NCBI GenBank assembly: GCA_965248235.1
Contig: CBDFIU010000004.1
Coordinates: forward strand, 1,674,001-1,738,000
Length of the DNA stretch: 64,000 bases
Direction of reading: 5' to 3'
Source of the DNA: UBA6623 sp965248235
GTDB taxonomy: Bacteria; Acidobacteriota; Terriglobia; Bryobacterales; UBA6623
Position numbers and translations under genes: made by a program. The notes under the pieces were generated by a model, which had not been told where the DNA came from, made no database searches, and saw nothing but the letters and a program-made list of their open reading frames with translations. Shown here in pieces: positions 51,784-62,298 of this stretch. Each line of letters opens with the position of its first letter. Position 1 is the first letter of the stretch.

Positions 51784-53661
51784 ATGGTCTGTTGCACAAA
51801 TTCGCGCGACAAGCTCGCTGAGAAATCGGGAGGAGACCGCACGGGCGTCGCTTCCCGGCTTCGGGCTCGGTTCGCTTTTATCGTCTTCGTTGCTCTAACC
51901 GCTCCCATGCCGATGCTTGCCGCCGCCGCCACATCGCCCGAGTGGGTCGATGATCCGCGCCCGATCGGCGCGGCCGATTGGAACTACGAACGAGCGGCCC
52001 ACCTGATCGAACGCTCCGGCTTCGGAGCCACACCCGACGAAATTCGGCGGCTCGCCGCGATGTCTCCAAGCGAAGCCGTAAAGCGGCTCGTCGATTACGA
52101 GTCGATTGATCCGTCCGCCCTCGCCGACTTTGACGAATCGGGCATGTGGGACCCCGGCATGGATCCGTTTCCCCCGAGCCGCGCCGAGGCGGTCCGTATC
52201 GCTCGCGAAAAAAACTCGGCGATGGGCGTCGAGGTGCTGTCGGAAGGCTCTTCCCGTCGAATTCAGCCGGTCGTGGATAAGTTCTTCTACGGACTGCGGG
52301 CCGATGTTCTCGAAACTCGACGCTTGGCGTTGTGGTGGGCCGAACGAATGATGAAGACGCCGCGGCCGCTCGAGGAGAAGATGACCTTCTTCTGGCACGG
52401 CCACTTCGCGACCTCCGAGGTGAAAGTGCGCGACTACCGCATGCTACTCGCGCAGAACCGCATGCTGCGCTCGCGAGCCACCGGCAACTTCCGTGATCTG
52501 CTGCTGGGAATCATGCGCGACCCGGCCATGCTGGTGTATCTCGACAACGGCGAAAACGTTAAAGAACACCCCAATGAAAACTTCGGGCGCGAGCTTCTCG
52601 AACTCTTCACCATGGGCATCGGCAACTACACCGAAAAGGACATTCGCGAGGCATCGCGCGCCTTCACCGGGTGGACCAACGACGTTCTCCGGTTCCGCTT
52701 TGACGCTGATCAGCACGACGCCGGCCCGAAGAAATTTCTTGACGTCGAGGGGAACTTCGACGGCGACGAAATCGTCGACATCATCCTGGCGCAACCCGCG
52801 ACGGCCGAGTTTATGGCCGCCAAGCTCTATCAGTTTTTCGTGCGCGAGCGAATTTCCGATGCGACGCGCGCGGCGCTGGGCAAAGTGCTTCGCGACGCCG
52901 GTTACGAGCTGAAGCCGCTTCTGAAAGCCATCTTCCTCTCGCGAGACTTCCATAGCCCGCCGTCGGTCGCTTCGCAAATCAAGAGCCCGGTGCAACTGTT
53001 CGTTTCCACCTACCGAAAACTCGGCCTCGCGAAGGCCCCGACGGCGCCCGATTTCAATGATCTAACCGGCCGATTGGGGCAGTTGTTGTTCTACCCGCCG
53101 AATGTCGCGGGATGGTCCGGCGGCCGCACTTGGATCACGCCGGCGACATTGCTCGAACGCGGCAATGCCATGCGCCGCGTCCTTTTCCCGCCGATGTTAG
53201 CCGACTATGGGCATCCGGATCGCCGTATGCCGGGGATTTATCAAAAGGTGGCCGAGCGCCTCGCGAAGGGCATGAACATCACCAATGCCACTCGCGCCGG
53301 CGATTCCGCGGTCAGCATGATGGCGGATGCCGACGAAGACTACAACACGCGCTATGGCGGCTACCGCGGTTACGTGCTGGCCTTCAAGCGGATCAAGCTC
53401 GTGCCCCGTCATGCAGCCGACATCGATCTTTCGTCCATGGTGCTCTCGACAGGAGCGAAGACGGCGGCCGCGGCGGTTGACAACCTGCTGCTGCGGTTCT
53501 TGCGGGCGCCGCTCGACGCCGAGGATCGGCAAGCGCTCATCACGTTTCTCGAGGAGCGGCTCGGGTCAGCGACCCTCGAAGGCCCCTCCGACGGTTTAGA
53601 GGATGCCCTACGAAGCGTTCTCTACCTCGTTCTCAGCTCTCCCGAATATCAACTGGGGTGA
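51784..53661 (+). CDS. DUF1800 family exported protein
   Basis: About 625 residues from the ATG at 51784, which gives a membrane-targeting signal (ARFAFIVFVALTAPMPMLAA). DUF1800 landmarks: AAHLIERSGFGATPDEIRRL, EEKMTFFWHGHFATSEVKVR, GRELLELFTMGIGNYTEKDI, REASRAFTGWTND and NVAGWSGGRTWITPATLLER. The family is always found beside DUF1501 proteins, as here, and is exported; its chemistry is unknown. The DUF1501 gene starts five bases after its stop, so the two form an operon. Confidence 0.9.
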   Translation: MVCCTNSRDKLAEKSGGDRTGVASRLRARFAFIVFVALTAPMPMLAAAATSPEWVDDPRPIGAADWNYERAAHLIERSGFGATPDEIRRLAAMSPSEAVKRLVDYESIDPSALADFDESGMWDPGMDPFPPSRAEAVRIAREKNSAMGVEVLSEGSSRRIQPVVDKFFYGLRADVLETRRLALWWAERMMKTPRPLEEKMTFFWHGHFATSEVKVRDYRMLLAQNRMLRSRATGNFRDLLLGIMRDPAMLVYLDNGENVKEHPNENFGRELLELFTMGIGNYTEKDIREASRAFTGWTNDVLRFRFDADQHDAGPKKFLDVEGNFDGDEIVDIILAQPATAEFMAAKLYQFFVRERISDATRAALGKVLRDAGYELKPLLKAIFLSRDFHSPPSVASQIKSPVQLFVSTYRKLGLAKAPTAPDFNDLTGRLGQLLFYPPNVAGWSGGRTWITPATLLERGNAMRRVLFPPMLADYGHPDRRMPGIYQKVAERLAKGMNITNATRAGDSAVSMMADADEDYNTRYGGYRGYVLAFKRIKLVPRHAADIDLSSMVLSTGAKTAAAAVDNLLLRFLRAPLDAEDRQALITFLEERLGSATLEGPSDGLEDALRSVLYLVLSSPEYQLG

Positions 53662-53665
53662 CGAC

Positions 53666-54910
53666 ATGAAACACAATCGATTCGTCCGCGGCCGCTCACG
53701 CCGCGAGTTCCTCCGAGAGAGCCTTTACGGAATCGGCGTGACCGCCGGCTTGCCGCTCCTGCTCGCCCGTACCTCGCAAGCGCTCGCGGCCGCGGACCGC
53801 GAGAAGCCCGCCCAGCGCATCCTCGTCGTCGTCGAGCTGTCGGGAGGCAACGACGGCCTCAATACAGTCGTACCCTACCGCAACGACGGGTATTATCGAG
53901 TCCGCCCGGTTCTAGGAATCCCCAAGAGCGAGGCGATCGCGGTCACCGACGACGCCGGCTTCCATCCCTCTCTGGTGGGATTCGAACGTCTCTACAAAGA
54001 CGGCCGCATGGCGGTCGTCGAGGGTTGCGGCTATCCCAACCCCAGCCTCTCGCACTTCTCCTCGATGGGCTTTTGGCACACCGGCGTACCGAATGGCGGA
54101 GAAAAGCTCGGCTGGGTCGGTCGCTTCGCCGACAACCATACAGAAAAGGGTACGCCCAACGCGATCATCAACATCGGCAGCTCGCAATCACTCGCCGTGC
54201 GCGGCAAGACCCATTCGCCGCTCGTCTTCGACAATCCATCGCGCCTTCGCCGTCAGGGGACCAAGGCGGAAAAAGCCGCGTTGCGGGGTTTCAGCCGCCG
54301 GCGCGAGACGGCCAACCCCGCCCTCGACTTCCTTCGCTCCACGGCCCACAACGCGGCCCAAAGCGGCGCCCTCGTGCGTGACGCCTGGGCTTCTTACAGC
54401 ACGCCCGTCGACTACGGTATTGGCGTCGGACTCGCGACCGACCTTCGCAAAGTGGCGGCGCTGATCGCCGCCGATCTGCCGACCCGCATCTACTACGTCG
54501 GCTACCGCGGCAACGCTTTCGACACCCATGTGCATCAAGCCGACCTCCATGCCAGGCTGCTGATGTACACCGCCGACGCCGTCAATGGTTTCATGGCGGA
54601 CCTCGATCGCATCGGCCGCGGCAACGACGTGGCCGTGATGATGTTCACCGAGTTCGGCCGCCGCGTCGAAGAGAACGCCGGCCGCGGAACCGACCACGGC
54701 ACCGCGGGCCCAATGTTCGTCGTCGGCAAAGGCGTGCAAGGCGGCTTCTACGGCAAGACGCCCAGCCTGACCGACCTCGACGACGGCAACCTCAAGATGA
54801 CCACCGACTTCCGCCGCGTCTACGCCACAATGATCGCCGAGTGGATGGGGCACCCGAACACGGCGGCCATCTTGAAAGGCGATTTCGCGGGGCTCGGCGT
54901 CTTCGCCTAA
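53666..54910 (+). CDS. DUF1501 family exported protein with Tat signal
   Basis: 414 residues. The Tat signal is GRSRREFLRESLYGIGVTAG. Family motifs are ILVVVELSGGNDGLNTVVPY, GRMAVVEGCGYPNPSLSHFS, VDYGIGVGLATDLRKVAALI, YYVGYRGNAFDTHVHQADLH and VAVMMFTEFGRRVEENAGRG with TDHGTAGPM. The fold belongs to the alkaline-phosphatase-like superfamily, consistent with the FTEFGRR and DHG residues. It is coupled to DUF1800 upstream and followed after 81 bases by an MlrC-like peptidase. Confidence 0.92.
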   Translation: MKHNRFVRGRSRREFLRESLYGIGVTAGLPLLLARTSQALAAADREKPAQRILVVVELSGGNDGLNTVVPYRNDGYYRVRPVLGIPKSEAIAVTDDAGFHPSLVGFERLYKDGRMAVVEGCGYPNPSLSHFSSMGFWHTGVPNGGEKLGWVGRFADNHTEKGTPNAIINIGSSQSLAVRGKTHSPLVFDNPSRLRRQGTKAEKAALRGFSRRRETANPALDFLRSTAHNAAQSGALVRDAWASYSTPVDYGIGVGLATDLRKVAALIAADLPTRIYYVGYRGNAFDTHVHQADLHARLLMYTADAVNGFMADLDRIGRGNDVAVMMFTEFGRRVEENAGRGTDHGTAGPMFVVGKGVQGGFYGKTPSLTDLDDGNLKMTTDFRRVYATMIAEWMGHPNTAAILKGDFAGLGVFA

Positions 54911-54991
54911 GCGTAACCACCGCGACCGGAAGCAACCCCCTCCCAGCATTAACGGTTCACGGTTCACGGCCCACGGTTAACGGACCATCCC

Positions 54992-56443
54992 ATGCGCATC
55001 GGCGTCGGCTATCTGCTCCAAGAAACGAACACCTTCTCGCCGGTCGAGACGCGTTGGGAGGACTTCGGGCTCGCCGAGGGCGGCGATGTCGTCGATCGCT
55101 GGGCAGGCACCCAAACCGAGATCGGCGGATTTCTCGACGTCCTCGGCGAGCACGGCGACGAGGCTGTACCGCTGTTCGCCGGCTGGGCCATGACCGCCGG
55201 ACGCCTCTCGGCGGCAACGTTCGAGCGCCTTCTCGAAATGATCGTCCGGCGACTCGAAGCCGCCTGTCCCCTCGACGGGCTGCTGCTGGCGCTGCACGGC
55301 TCAATGAGCGCCCGCGGCGCCGACGACTGCGACGGACGAATCGTCGAGGCCGCGCGCCGCATCGTCGCCGACAAACCACTCGTCGTCACCCTCGACCTTC
55401 ACGCCAACCTGACCGCCCGGATCGCCGCGGCGGCCGACGCCGTCATCGGCTATCAAACCTATCCCCACATCGATATGTATCCCACCGGCGTCGCCGCCGC
55501 GCAACTGCTGATCCGCACCCTGCGGGGAGAAGTCCGGCCCGTAACGGCATTCAAGAAGCTGCCGCTCATCGTCGGCGCCGAGAACATGCAAACCACCGCC
55601 GGGCCGATGAAGAAAGTCTTCGACAGCGGGTACGAAATGCGCGATCGCGGCGAGGTCCTCTCCGTCTCGGCTTTCGGCGTGCAGCCCTGGCTCGACGTCG
55701 AAGAGATGGGATGCGCCACGCTGGCGGTCGCCGACGCCAACGAAGCAGCGGCCGCCGACTGCGCCCGGCGAATGGCCGAGCGCTTCTGGCGGCTGCGAGA
55801 TGATTTCGCCGTCCCGCTGCTCGGTCCCAGAGAGGCGGTCGAGCTGGCGGCGCGCGAGCCGGCCGGCCCCGTCATCCTCGCCGAAACCTCCGACGCGCCA
55901 ACCGCGGGCGCGCCCGGCGACAGCGCCGAACTGCTGCTTCCGCTCGAGCAATTCGCCCCCCATCACACGGCGCTGCTGTGGATTCGTGACCCCAAGTTCG
56001 TCGCTCAGGCCGTCGAGGCGGGAGTCGGCCGACACCTGCGCGGTGCCGTTGGAGGTGTATTCGACAAAGCCAACCACACTCCGGCGCTGCTCGATGGTAC
56101 GGTGCGCTCGATCAGCGATGGACATTTCCGCTTCACTGGGACCTACAACAAGGGAATGTTGAACGAAATGGGAACTACTGTCGTAGTAGAAGGTAATAAA
56201 ACTACTACTGTAGTCACCGAGAACGCCGCCAATATGATTTCTCCCGACGTCTATCGCAGTCAGGGCCTCGAACCTCGCGACTATCACATCGTCGTCGTCA
56301 AATCGGCCAATAGTTTTCGTTCCGAGTACGATTTCGCGACCCGAGTGATTCTGATCGATACCCCCGGCATCAGCCCGGCCAACCTCAAAGCATTACCATT
56401 CGAGCGCATCCCCCGACCGATCTACCCCTTGGATTCGATGTGA
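54992..56443 (+). CDS. M81 family metallopeptidase (MlrC-like)
   Basis: 483 residues. MlrC family motifs: IGVGYLLQETNTFSPVETRW, LDGLLLALHGSMSARGADDC, KPLVVTLDLHANLTARIAAA with YQTYPHIDMYPTG (zinc ligands expected among these His and Asp), then AENMQTTAGPMKKVF, VLAETSDAPTAGAPGDS-like VILAETSDAPTAGAPGDSAE and VVVKSANSFRSEYDF near the end. MlrC degrades linearised microcystin fragments in Sphingomonas; most homologues act on unknown substrates. Codon use drifts in a short Thr/Val/Glu stretch (GTTVVVEGNKTTTVVTENAA, about 56170-56230), which is AT-richer than its surroundings. Confidence 0.88.
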   Translation: MRIGVGYLLQETNTFSPVETRWEDFGLAEGGDVVDRWAGTQTEIGGFLDVLGEHGDEAVPLFAGWAMTAGRLSAATFERLLEMIVRRLEAACPLDGLLLALHGSMSARGADDCDGRIVEAARRIVADKPLVVTLDLHANLTARIAAAADAVIGYQTYPHIDMYPTGVAAAQLLIRTLRGEVRPVTAFKKLPLIVGAENMQTTAGPMKKVFDSGYEMRDRGEVLSVSAFGVQPWLDVEEMGCATLAVADANEAAAADCARRMAERFWRLRDDFAVPLLGPREAVELAAREPAGPVILAETSDAPTAGAPGDSAELLLPLEQFAPHHTALLWIRDPKFVAQAVEAGVGRHLRGAVGGVFDKANHTPALLDGTVRSISDGHFRFTGTYNKGMLNEMGTTVVVEGNKTTTVVTENAANMISPDVYRSQGLEPRDYHIVVVKSANSFRSEYDFATRVILIDTPGISPANLKALPFERIPRPIYPLDSM

Positions 56444-56637
56444 GAATTGCGCGGCAAGGCGGATTTTCGCACTCGCCGCCGCAACATCAGTTTCCGCGCC
56501 GCTTACCCTCTGCCCCGAGGAATTCAATGTTACTATTGGGCTGGCGGGCTCAGGCACGCCCCGGGGGGACCCGTCGCTGACGGTTAGCCCCGCGCTTCGC
56601 AAGCCGACGCATTTAGCGCCATACCAAGGCCGGGACG

Positions 56638-59600
56638 ATGTATTTCGATTTCGCCCTCTTCCTAGCAGCCGGTCTGCTGGCGATCGTCTTGATCGTTCCG
56701 GTGTGGTTACTGTTCTCGCTGCGGTCCGTCAAACAACAGGCCCTATTCGACCGTCGCCGCATCGACGAGATCGAGTACGACGTTCGGGAACTGTACACCA
56801 ACTGGGCGGGGCGCGTTAAGCGCCTCGAGGACGAAGTCAGCGCACTCCGAGCCCGCTTGTCGGGCGCGGAGCCGCCGGCACAAGAAGCCGCGACCGAAAC
56901 TGAATCGGCGACCGAGCCGCCCGCGACCGAGCCCGTTTCCCCGGCCGCCGCCGTTTCGACGCCGCCCGCGAAGTTTCCGTCCCAGTTCCGGGCGGCGGAT
57001 CGGGCGGCGCGCCCGCCGATCCGACCGCCTTCTTCCGCTGAGCCGGAAGAAACCGCGCTTCCCGCGGCCCCGCCCGCCGCCGCTTCATCCGCAACCGAGC
57101 CGGCCGCCGCGGCTCCCCGACCGCCCCAAGCTTCAGCGCAAACCCCGCCCCCGGAACCGCCTCCGCCACCCCCGACTTCGCCGCCCGCCGGTCCGCCGCC
57201 CATCGAGCCCCCCGGCGTCAATTGGGAACAGTGGCTAGGCATTCGCGGTGCCGCCGTGTTGGGCGGCATCGTCATGGCGCTGGCCGCCATCCTGTTTCTC
57301 AAGTATTCGATCGAGCAGGGACTAATTCCGCCGATTGTTCGCGTCGCGATCGGGTTCTTGACGGGAGTCGGTTGTTTGTTCGCCGCCGAGAAGATGCGCG
57401 AGCGCGGCTATGGAGTGACCGCGAACGCTTTGTCGGGCGCGGGCATCATCATCCTCTACGCCTCGGTGTGGGCGGCGCGCATTCTTTACGAGCTGATCGG
57501 GACGACGCCGGCATACGGGCTGATGATCTTGATCACGATCGCGTGCGGTCTGCTCTCGTGGCGCTACCGAGGCCTGGTCATCGCCATGCTGGGGATGATC
57601 GGCGGCTTCCTGACGCCGCTGCTGCTCTCGACCGGACAAGACAATCCGATCGGCCTGTTCAGCTACATTTTGTTGCTCGATGTCGGGCTGCTGGTCTTGG
57701 CGCGCGCTCGCAAATGGCCGCTGCTCGGGGCTCTGAGTCTGGGCGGAACCGTTCTGTACCAATTGCTTTGGATCCTGGGGCGCATGGGGCCGGAGCGCAC
57801 CGTTTTGGGGCTGGCCATCCTAGGCGTGTTCGCTGTGTTCTACGGCCTTGCGGGACACTGGGGCGCGCGCCGCGACGAGGATGCCGATCCCGCGGAGGCC
57901 ACGCTTGACCAATTGACCCGAGGGGCGGCCGTCCTGCTGCCCTTTGCCTTTGGGCTCTATTTCGCGGGCCGCGCCGATCTTGGTGTGCACCTCTACCCGA
58001 TCGGGATTCTGCTGTTGCTGCTCTCGGGCCTGGCGGTTTGGCTGAGCCGCGTCGAAGCGGCGCCCGGCCTCGCGACCGGGGCCGCGTCGGGAAGCGTGGC
58101 GGTCGTTTTTGCGTGGATTATCCGCACCCGCTGGACCGCCGCTCTCGCCTGGGAGGGGGTCGTTGTTTCGCTCGCTTTGGCGCTGGTCTTTCACGCTCTC
58201 TGGGAATGGGTACAAAGAAACGCCGCGGCCGAGAACCCGGATGACGACACTCCCTGGGCCCCGATCATCGCCGCCGCGGGATTCTTCTTCCTTTTTGTTA
58301 TCGGTTCGACAGCCGGGAACACGCCGTTGTTCAGCCCCTGGTTTGTCGGCTGGCTCGGCGGCGCGGCCCTGCTCGTGAGGCAGTCGATCCGCCCTGGCGA
58401 GGAGTACAAGAGCACGGCGGCGGCGTTTGGTTTGGGGGCGGCTCTGTCGCTTTTTTTGGGGACGTTCCGCGGCCGTGAGGCCTTCCCGGCTTTCCCGGTG
58501 TACTTCGCTTGGGTCGGCCTGTGTGGGGCCGCAACCCAACTGTGGGCGGTTTCCCGTAAGGACGGCTCCGGGAAACGCTGCGCCGAAGCCGGCGCGGCGG
58601 TGTTGCCCGCCCTTGTGCTGCTGACGCTCTGCTTGGAATGGCTCGAGCCCCTGATGATGCCCGCCCTCTATTTCACGACAACGATCGTCTTGGGATTGCT
58701 GATCGTGCTCGCCGCCACGCGGCTTTCCTCTGGTGCGACCTACTTTGGGGCGATGCTGCTCGTAGCAGTCGCCCACGCGTTGTGGACCTCCTCGGCTTAC
58801 CGTCTCCGCAATAACCCGGACGAGGCTTTGCTCGTCTTCGCCTTTCATGTGGCGGCCGTGTTGCTGTTCTCCTGGTGGCCGTTTCTAACGCGCTCGGCTC
58901 TCGCCGGTGAGCCTTGGGCGTGGCGCGCGGCGGCGCTGGCCGGACCCCTGTGGTTCCTATCGTTGAAGGAAGTCTACGAAATACGTTTCGGCTCCGAGAC
59001 GATTGGCCTGTTGCCCGTCGCTCTCGCCGCCCTTTCGCTGACGGCGGCTTTTCGGGCCCGCAATCTCGGTGTGCTCGACAGCGGGATGCGCAAGAGCGGG
59101 CTGGTTTGGTTTTCCGCGACCGCGATGGGCTTCGTCGCGGTGGCGATTCCCTTGCAGCTTGAAAACGAATGGGTCACGATCGGCTGGGCGCTGCAAGGCG
59201 TCGGGCTGGCGGCCCTTTGGAAGCGCCTTGACCACGCCGGCCTCAAATACTTCAGTTGGGCGCTGTTGGCGGCGGTGACGATTCGCCTCGTCGCCAACGC
59301 CGAGCTTTTCGATTACCACCGCAGCGGCGGGTTCCCGATCGTCAATTGGCTGATGTACACCTATCTCGTCCCGGCGGCGGCCCTGCTCGGCGCGGCTTGG
59401 CATTTCCGCCGCCTCGAAGTCGAGAGGAGCCTCGATTGGGAAGAGACGCTCTACGCAACCGGCAAACCGGTCGGCGCGTTAGCCTGCGGCGTGGCGGCCA
59501 TTGCCGTGGTTTTCGTCTGGATCAACCTCACGATTTTCGATTTCTTCTCGACTTCCACACAGCTCACGATTTCGTTCGAACGCATGGCCGCGCGCGATTT

Positions 59601-59859
59601 GACGCAATCGCTGGGCTGGGCGCTGTACGCTCTCACCCTGCTCGCGATCGGCGTTTCGTGGAAGAGTGTCGGGCTGCGCTGGATCAGCCTTAGCTTCCTG
59701 ATCCTGACGATCGGCAAGGTCTTCCTGCACGACCTCGGGCAACTCGAGGATCTCTACCGCGTGGCCTCACTGGTCGGGTTGGCGCTAAGCCTGATTCTGG
59801 TATCGCTGGCCTATCAACGTTTCGTCTTTCGGCGCGAGGAATCCGAGGAGGACACTTGA
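56638..59859 (+). CDS. DUF2339 family polytopic membrane protein
   Basis: 1073 residues. It begins with one hydrophobic helix (FALFLAAGLLAIVLIVPVWL), then a coiled coil (RRIDEIEYDVRELYTNWAGR) and a very Pro/Ala/Glu-rich linker (residues about 75-195). PGVNWEQWLGIRGAAVLGGI opens the DUF2339 membrane domain, which has more than 20 predicted helices to the end. The family is unassigned and often sits beside DUF3999, exactly as here: the DUF3999 start codon overlaps the stop. The two probably form an envelope complex. Confidence 0.9.
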   Translation: MYFDFALFLAAGLLAIVLIVPVWLLFSLRSVKQQALFDRRRIDEIEYDVRELYTNWAGRVKRLEDEVSALRARLSGAEPPAQEAATETESATEPPATEPVSPAAAVSTPPAKFPSQFRAADRAARPPIRPPSSAEPEETALPAAPPAAASSATEPAAAAPRPPQASAQTPPPEPPPPPPTSPPAGPPPIEPPGVNWEQWLGIRGAAVLGGIVMALAAILFLKYSIEQGLIPPIVRVAIGFLTGVGCLFAAEKMRERGYGVTANALSGAGIIILYASVWAARILYELIGTTPAYGLMILITIACGLLSWRYRGLVIAMLGMIGGFLTPLLLSTGQDNPIGLFSYILLLDVGLLVLARARKWPLLGALSLGGTVLYQLLWILGRMGPERTVLGLAILGVFAVFYGLAGHWGARRDEDADPAEATLDQLTRGAAVLLPFAFGLYFAGRADLGVHLYPIGILLLLLSGLAVWLSRVEAAPGLATGAASGSVAVVFAWIIRTRWTAALAWEGVVVSLALALVFHALWEWVQRNAAAENPDDDTPWAPIIAAAGFFFLFVIGSTAGNTPLFSPWFVGWLGGAALLVRQSIRPGEEYKSTAAAFGLGAALSLFLGTFRGREAFPAFPVYFAWVGLCGAATQLWAVSRKDGSGKRCAEAGAAVLPALVLLTLCLEWLEPLMMPALYFTTTIVLGLLIVLAATRLSSGATYFGAMLLVAVAHALWTSSAYRLRNNPDEALLVFAFHVAAVLLFSWWPFLTRSALAGEPWAWRAAALAGPLWFLSLKEVYEIRFGSETIGLLPVALAALSLTAAFRARNLGVLDSGMRKSGLVWFSATAMGFVAVAIPLQLENEWVTIGWALQGVGLAALWKRLDHAGLKYFSWALLAAVTIRLVANAELFDYHRSGGFPIVNWLMYTYLVPAAALLGAAWHFRRLEVERSLDWEETLYATGKPVGALACGVAAIAVVFVWINLTIFDFFSTSTQLTISFERMAARDLTQSLGWALYALTLLAIGVSWKSVGLRWISLSFLILTIGKVFLHDLGQLEDLYRVASLVGLALSLILVSLAYQRFVFRREESEEDT

Positions 59860-61917
59860 AACTACATTTGTCGTCTCCAATGACCCTTATCCCCCTTTTG
59901 GTTGTCTCGGCGGTGCCGCCCGCACTTTCCCAAACCGCGGATCTGCTCCCCTTATTTCCTTCACGGGCTGATATCCATGTCTCCACCGGCCGTTTGGCCC
60001 GCGTCGAGTTGGCGCCCGAAGTGTTGTCGGCCTGTCGAGCCGACCTGGCTGATCTGCGGATCATCGACGCCGCCGGCCGCGAGGTCCCCTATCGTATCGA
60101 CAGCGACTTCGCGGGCGGGGCCGAGCGCAGCTTCGAGAGAAATTATCCCGCTGAGCTGCTCGAGGTGGACCGCCAAACCGTCGAGCGCGACTCGGGTCCG
60201 CCGTTGCGCCGCGAAACCTATGAACTCGCCGCGCCGCCGGAACCCTCGCGGACCGGCGCCTGGAACCTTGTCTTCGAAAGTAGCCGCCCGCGCTTCGTGC
60301 GCCGCGTGACCCTGGAGACCCGACGCAGCGACGGGACCGCTGAAATTCGCAGCGGGGCTTCGATCTTTCGGCTGGCGTCCCCATCGCGTGAAAAAACATA
60401 CCTCACGATCGAGGGTGCCTCGCTCGATCGCGTGATCGTCACCCTCGAAGGCGAGGAGAGCTTCTTTCTCGAACCCGGCTTTCGATACGAAGAGTCGCTG
60501 CTGATTCCCGACGAGCGCGTTGCCGTCGAGCTCATCGAAGTTGGCCGCGGCGAAACCGCCGGGCAAACGACAATCGAGTTGGCTCGTCCGCGTGGGCTCG
60601 TCCCCGCCGCCCTCGAAGTTACGACATCGACGCCCACGTTGAACCGTCCCGTGGAGGTTCGAGACCAGGGCCCGGGCGGAGGCGATCGAGAGTTGGGCCG
60701 GCGAACCGTCTACCGCGTCCCCGGCTTTACCACCGCCGAGGAGCTCGAAGTGCCGATCTCGCCCGCCCGCGGCAATCGGCTCACGGTCGTGATCGGCAAC
60801 GGTGACAGCCCCCCACTGGAAGATCTGCGTTTTCAAGCGATCGTTCGCCGCCCGGCACTGGTGTTCGCGCTCGAAACCGCAGGCCCGGACCAAGCCGCCG
60901 GGACCCTCTATTTCGGCGGCGGCCGGGCCCATCGCCCTCGCTACGACATCGAACAAACGATCCAAGCCGCCGCGCGCCCGCCGAGGGCTCCGAGGCGCGC
61001 TATGCGAAGGCCCGCCTGGGCCCCGTCGAAGCCAACCCGGTTTTTGACGCCGCCCCGGTACTCGGCTTTGCGATGCGTCCCGGTGCGAAATCGATTATCG
61101 AGAATTCACGCACCGTCGCCGCATCGAGGCCGATCCCTCGCCCGAGGGCCTCAGCCGTTTGCGGCTCGGCCTGGATGACTTGGCCCGCCTACGCAGCGAC
61201 CTGGCGGACCTTCGTATCATCGACGACGCCTCGCGGCAATGGGCCTACCTCCTCGAGCGCGACGCCGACCACGAGTTTCATCCGCTGACCATCTCAGCTC
61301 GCGAATCAATCGACTCCGCCTCGCATTACCATTTTTCTCCGCCCGTCGCGCCGGCGACACTCGACCGTCTTGTTCTTAAATCTCCCGTACCCTATCTCGA
61401 CCGCCCTTACCAGCTGCGCGCAAAGTACGGCGAGCAGGAGTGGCTGCTCGGAAAGGGACGGCTATCGAGACCGGCTATGGGCAATGCGTCGGCCGCGGGC
61501 GGTTCCAACGCAATCACGATCGAATTTCCGGCCCGCCGGGTGGTCTCATTGGAGTTGATCATTCAAGACTGCGACGACGCCCCGCTGGCGTTGAGCGAGG
61601 TCGACGCCCGTTTCCCGGTGACCGACGTCTACTTCGCCGCCCCCGCCGGCACTTACTATTCGCTCCTGGGCCACCCCGAAGCCGTCGCGCCCAGTTACGA
61701 ATTGGCGCGAGTCAGAGATTTGGTCTTAGCCGTCCCCAGCGCCGCCACCAACACCGAACCCCTGGCCGAAAACGATGCCTTCTCCCCCGCCTCCCGCCTA
61801 ACCTCGGGAAGCGGCGTCCAACAAACCCTGCTCTGGATCGCACTAGGCCTCGCCGTCGTTTTCCTAACCGGCCTAACACTGCGCTTGGCCCGCAACCAGG
61901 AAGCCTCGGCCGACTAG
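59856..61917 (+). pseudogene. DUF3999 family protein, two one-base frameshifts
   Basis: It starts at a TTG overlapping the DUF2339 stop (TTGA), with a signal peptide (MTLIPLLVVSAVPPALSQTA). DUF3999 pattern: DIHVSTGRLARVELAPEVLS, LADLRIIDAAGREVPYRIDS and VPISPARGNRLTVVIGNGDS. After YDIEQTI (about 60965) the coding frame shifts to PAEGSEARYAKARLGPVEAN and VLGFAMRPGAK, then near 61088 to a third frame, YREFTHRRRIEADPSPEGLS then LRLGLDDLARLRSDLADLRI, ending with a membrane helix (LWIALGLAVVFLTGLTLRLA). One missing C and one missing A explain both breaks. The gene is otherwise complete, so base-calling error is likely. Confidence 0.8.
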
Positions 61918-62189
61918 CGCAGGGCTGTCTTGATGAGTTTGGCCGCTTGCTTTGTGAACTTAACCAAGTTCGACCGGATGGCCGCTACCTTCTCATTGTG
62001 TGTAGTTGCCGCGTTCACGGCCTCCATGAGGCGTGCAAACTCTTCCTTGTCGCCCGGTGTCGGAAGCATCGCGGCCAGTTCATCCGCTTTGATGGGAGTG
62101 ATGGCGGCAAGCTCCTCCGCAAGTTTCCGGTTGGTTTCCTCCCTCGCTTCCGCCGCAAGGGCGGTGAATTCGTTTTCCGTGCTCGACAC
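61914..62189 (-). CDS. Small helical protein, unknown
   Basis: 91 residues, MSSTENEFTALAAEAREETN then RKLAEELAAITPIKADELAA and GDKEEFARLMEAVNAATTHN. It has no signal or membrane segment and is almost entirely alpha-helical with heptad-like spacing. It overlaps the end of the DUF3999 gene by four bases on the other strand. It lies 109 bases downstream of the helical lipoprotein gene on the same strand, and the two have similar composition, so they may form an operon. Confidence 0.65.
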   Translation of the reverse strand: MSSTENEFTALAAEAREETNRKLAEELAAITPIKADELAAMLPTPGDKEEFARLMEAVNAATTHNEKVAAIRSNLVKFTKQAAKLIKTALR

Positions 62190-62298
62190 TGTCGTTTCCT
62201 CCCTTTACATTGTTCTTAGCCATGTTCACGGGCTGGGCGTCGGGGCTGAGCCCGTCCCCGCCGGAGTCAACGGCCCAGCAGTACTTGTGGATCCACTG

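Noticed and set aside
56170..56230. Possible small insertion in the MlrC-like gene (Thr/Val-rich, AT-rich stretch)
   Set aside because: The frame is uninterrupted and there are no flanking repeats; local codon drift is the simpler explanation.
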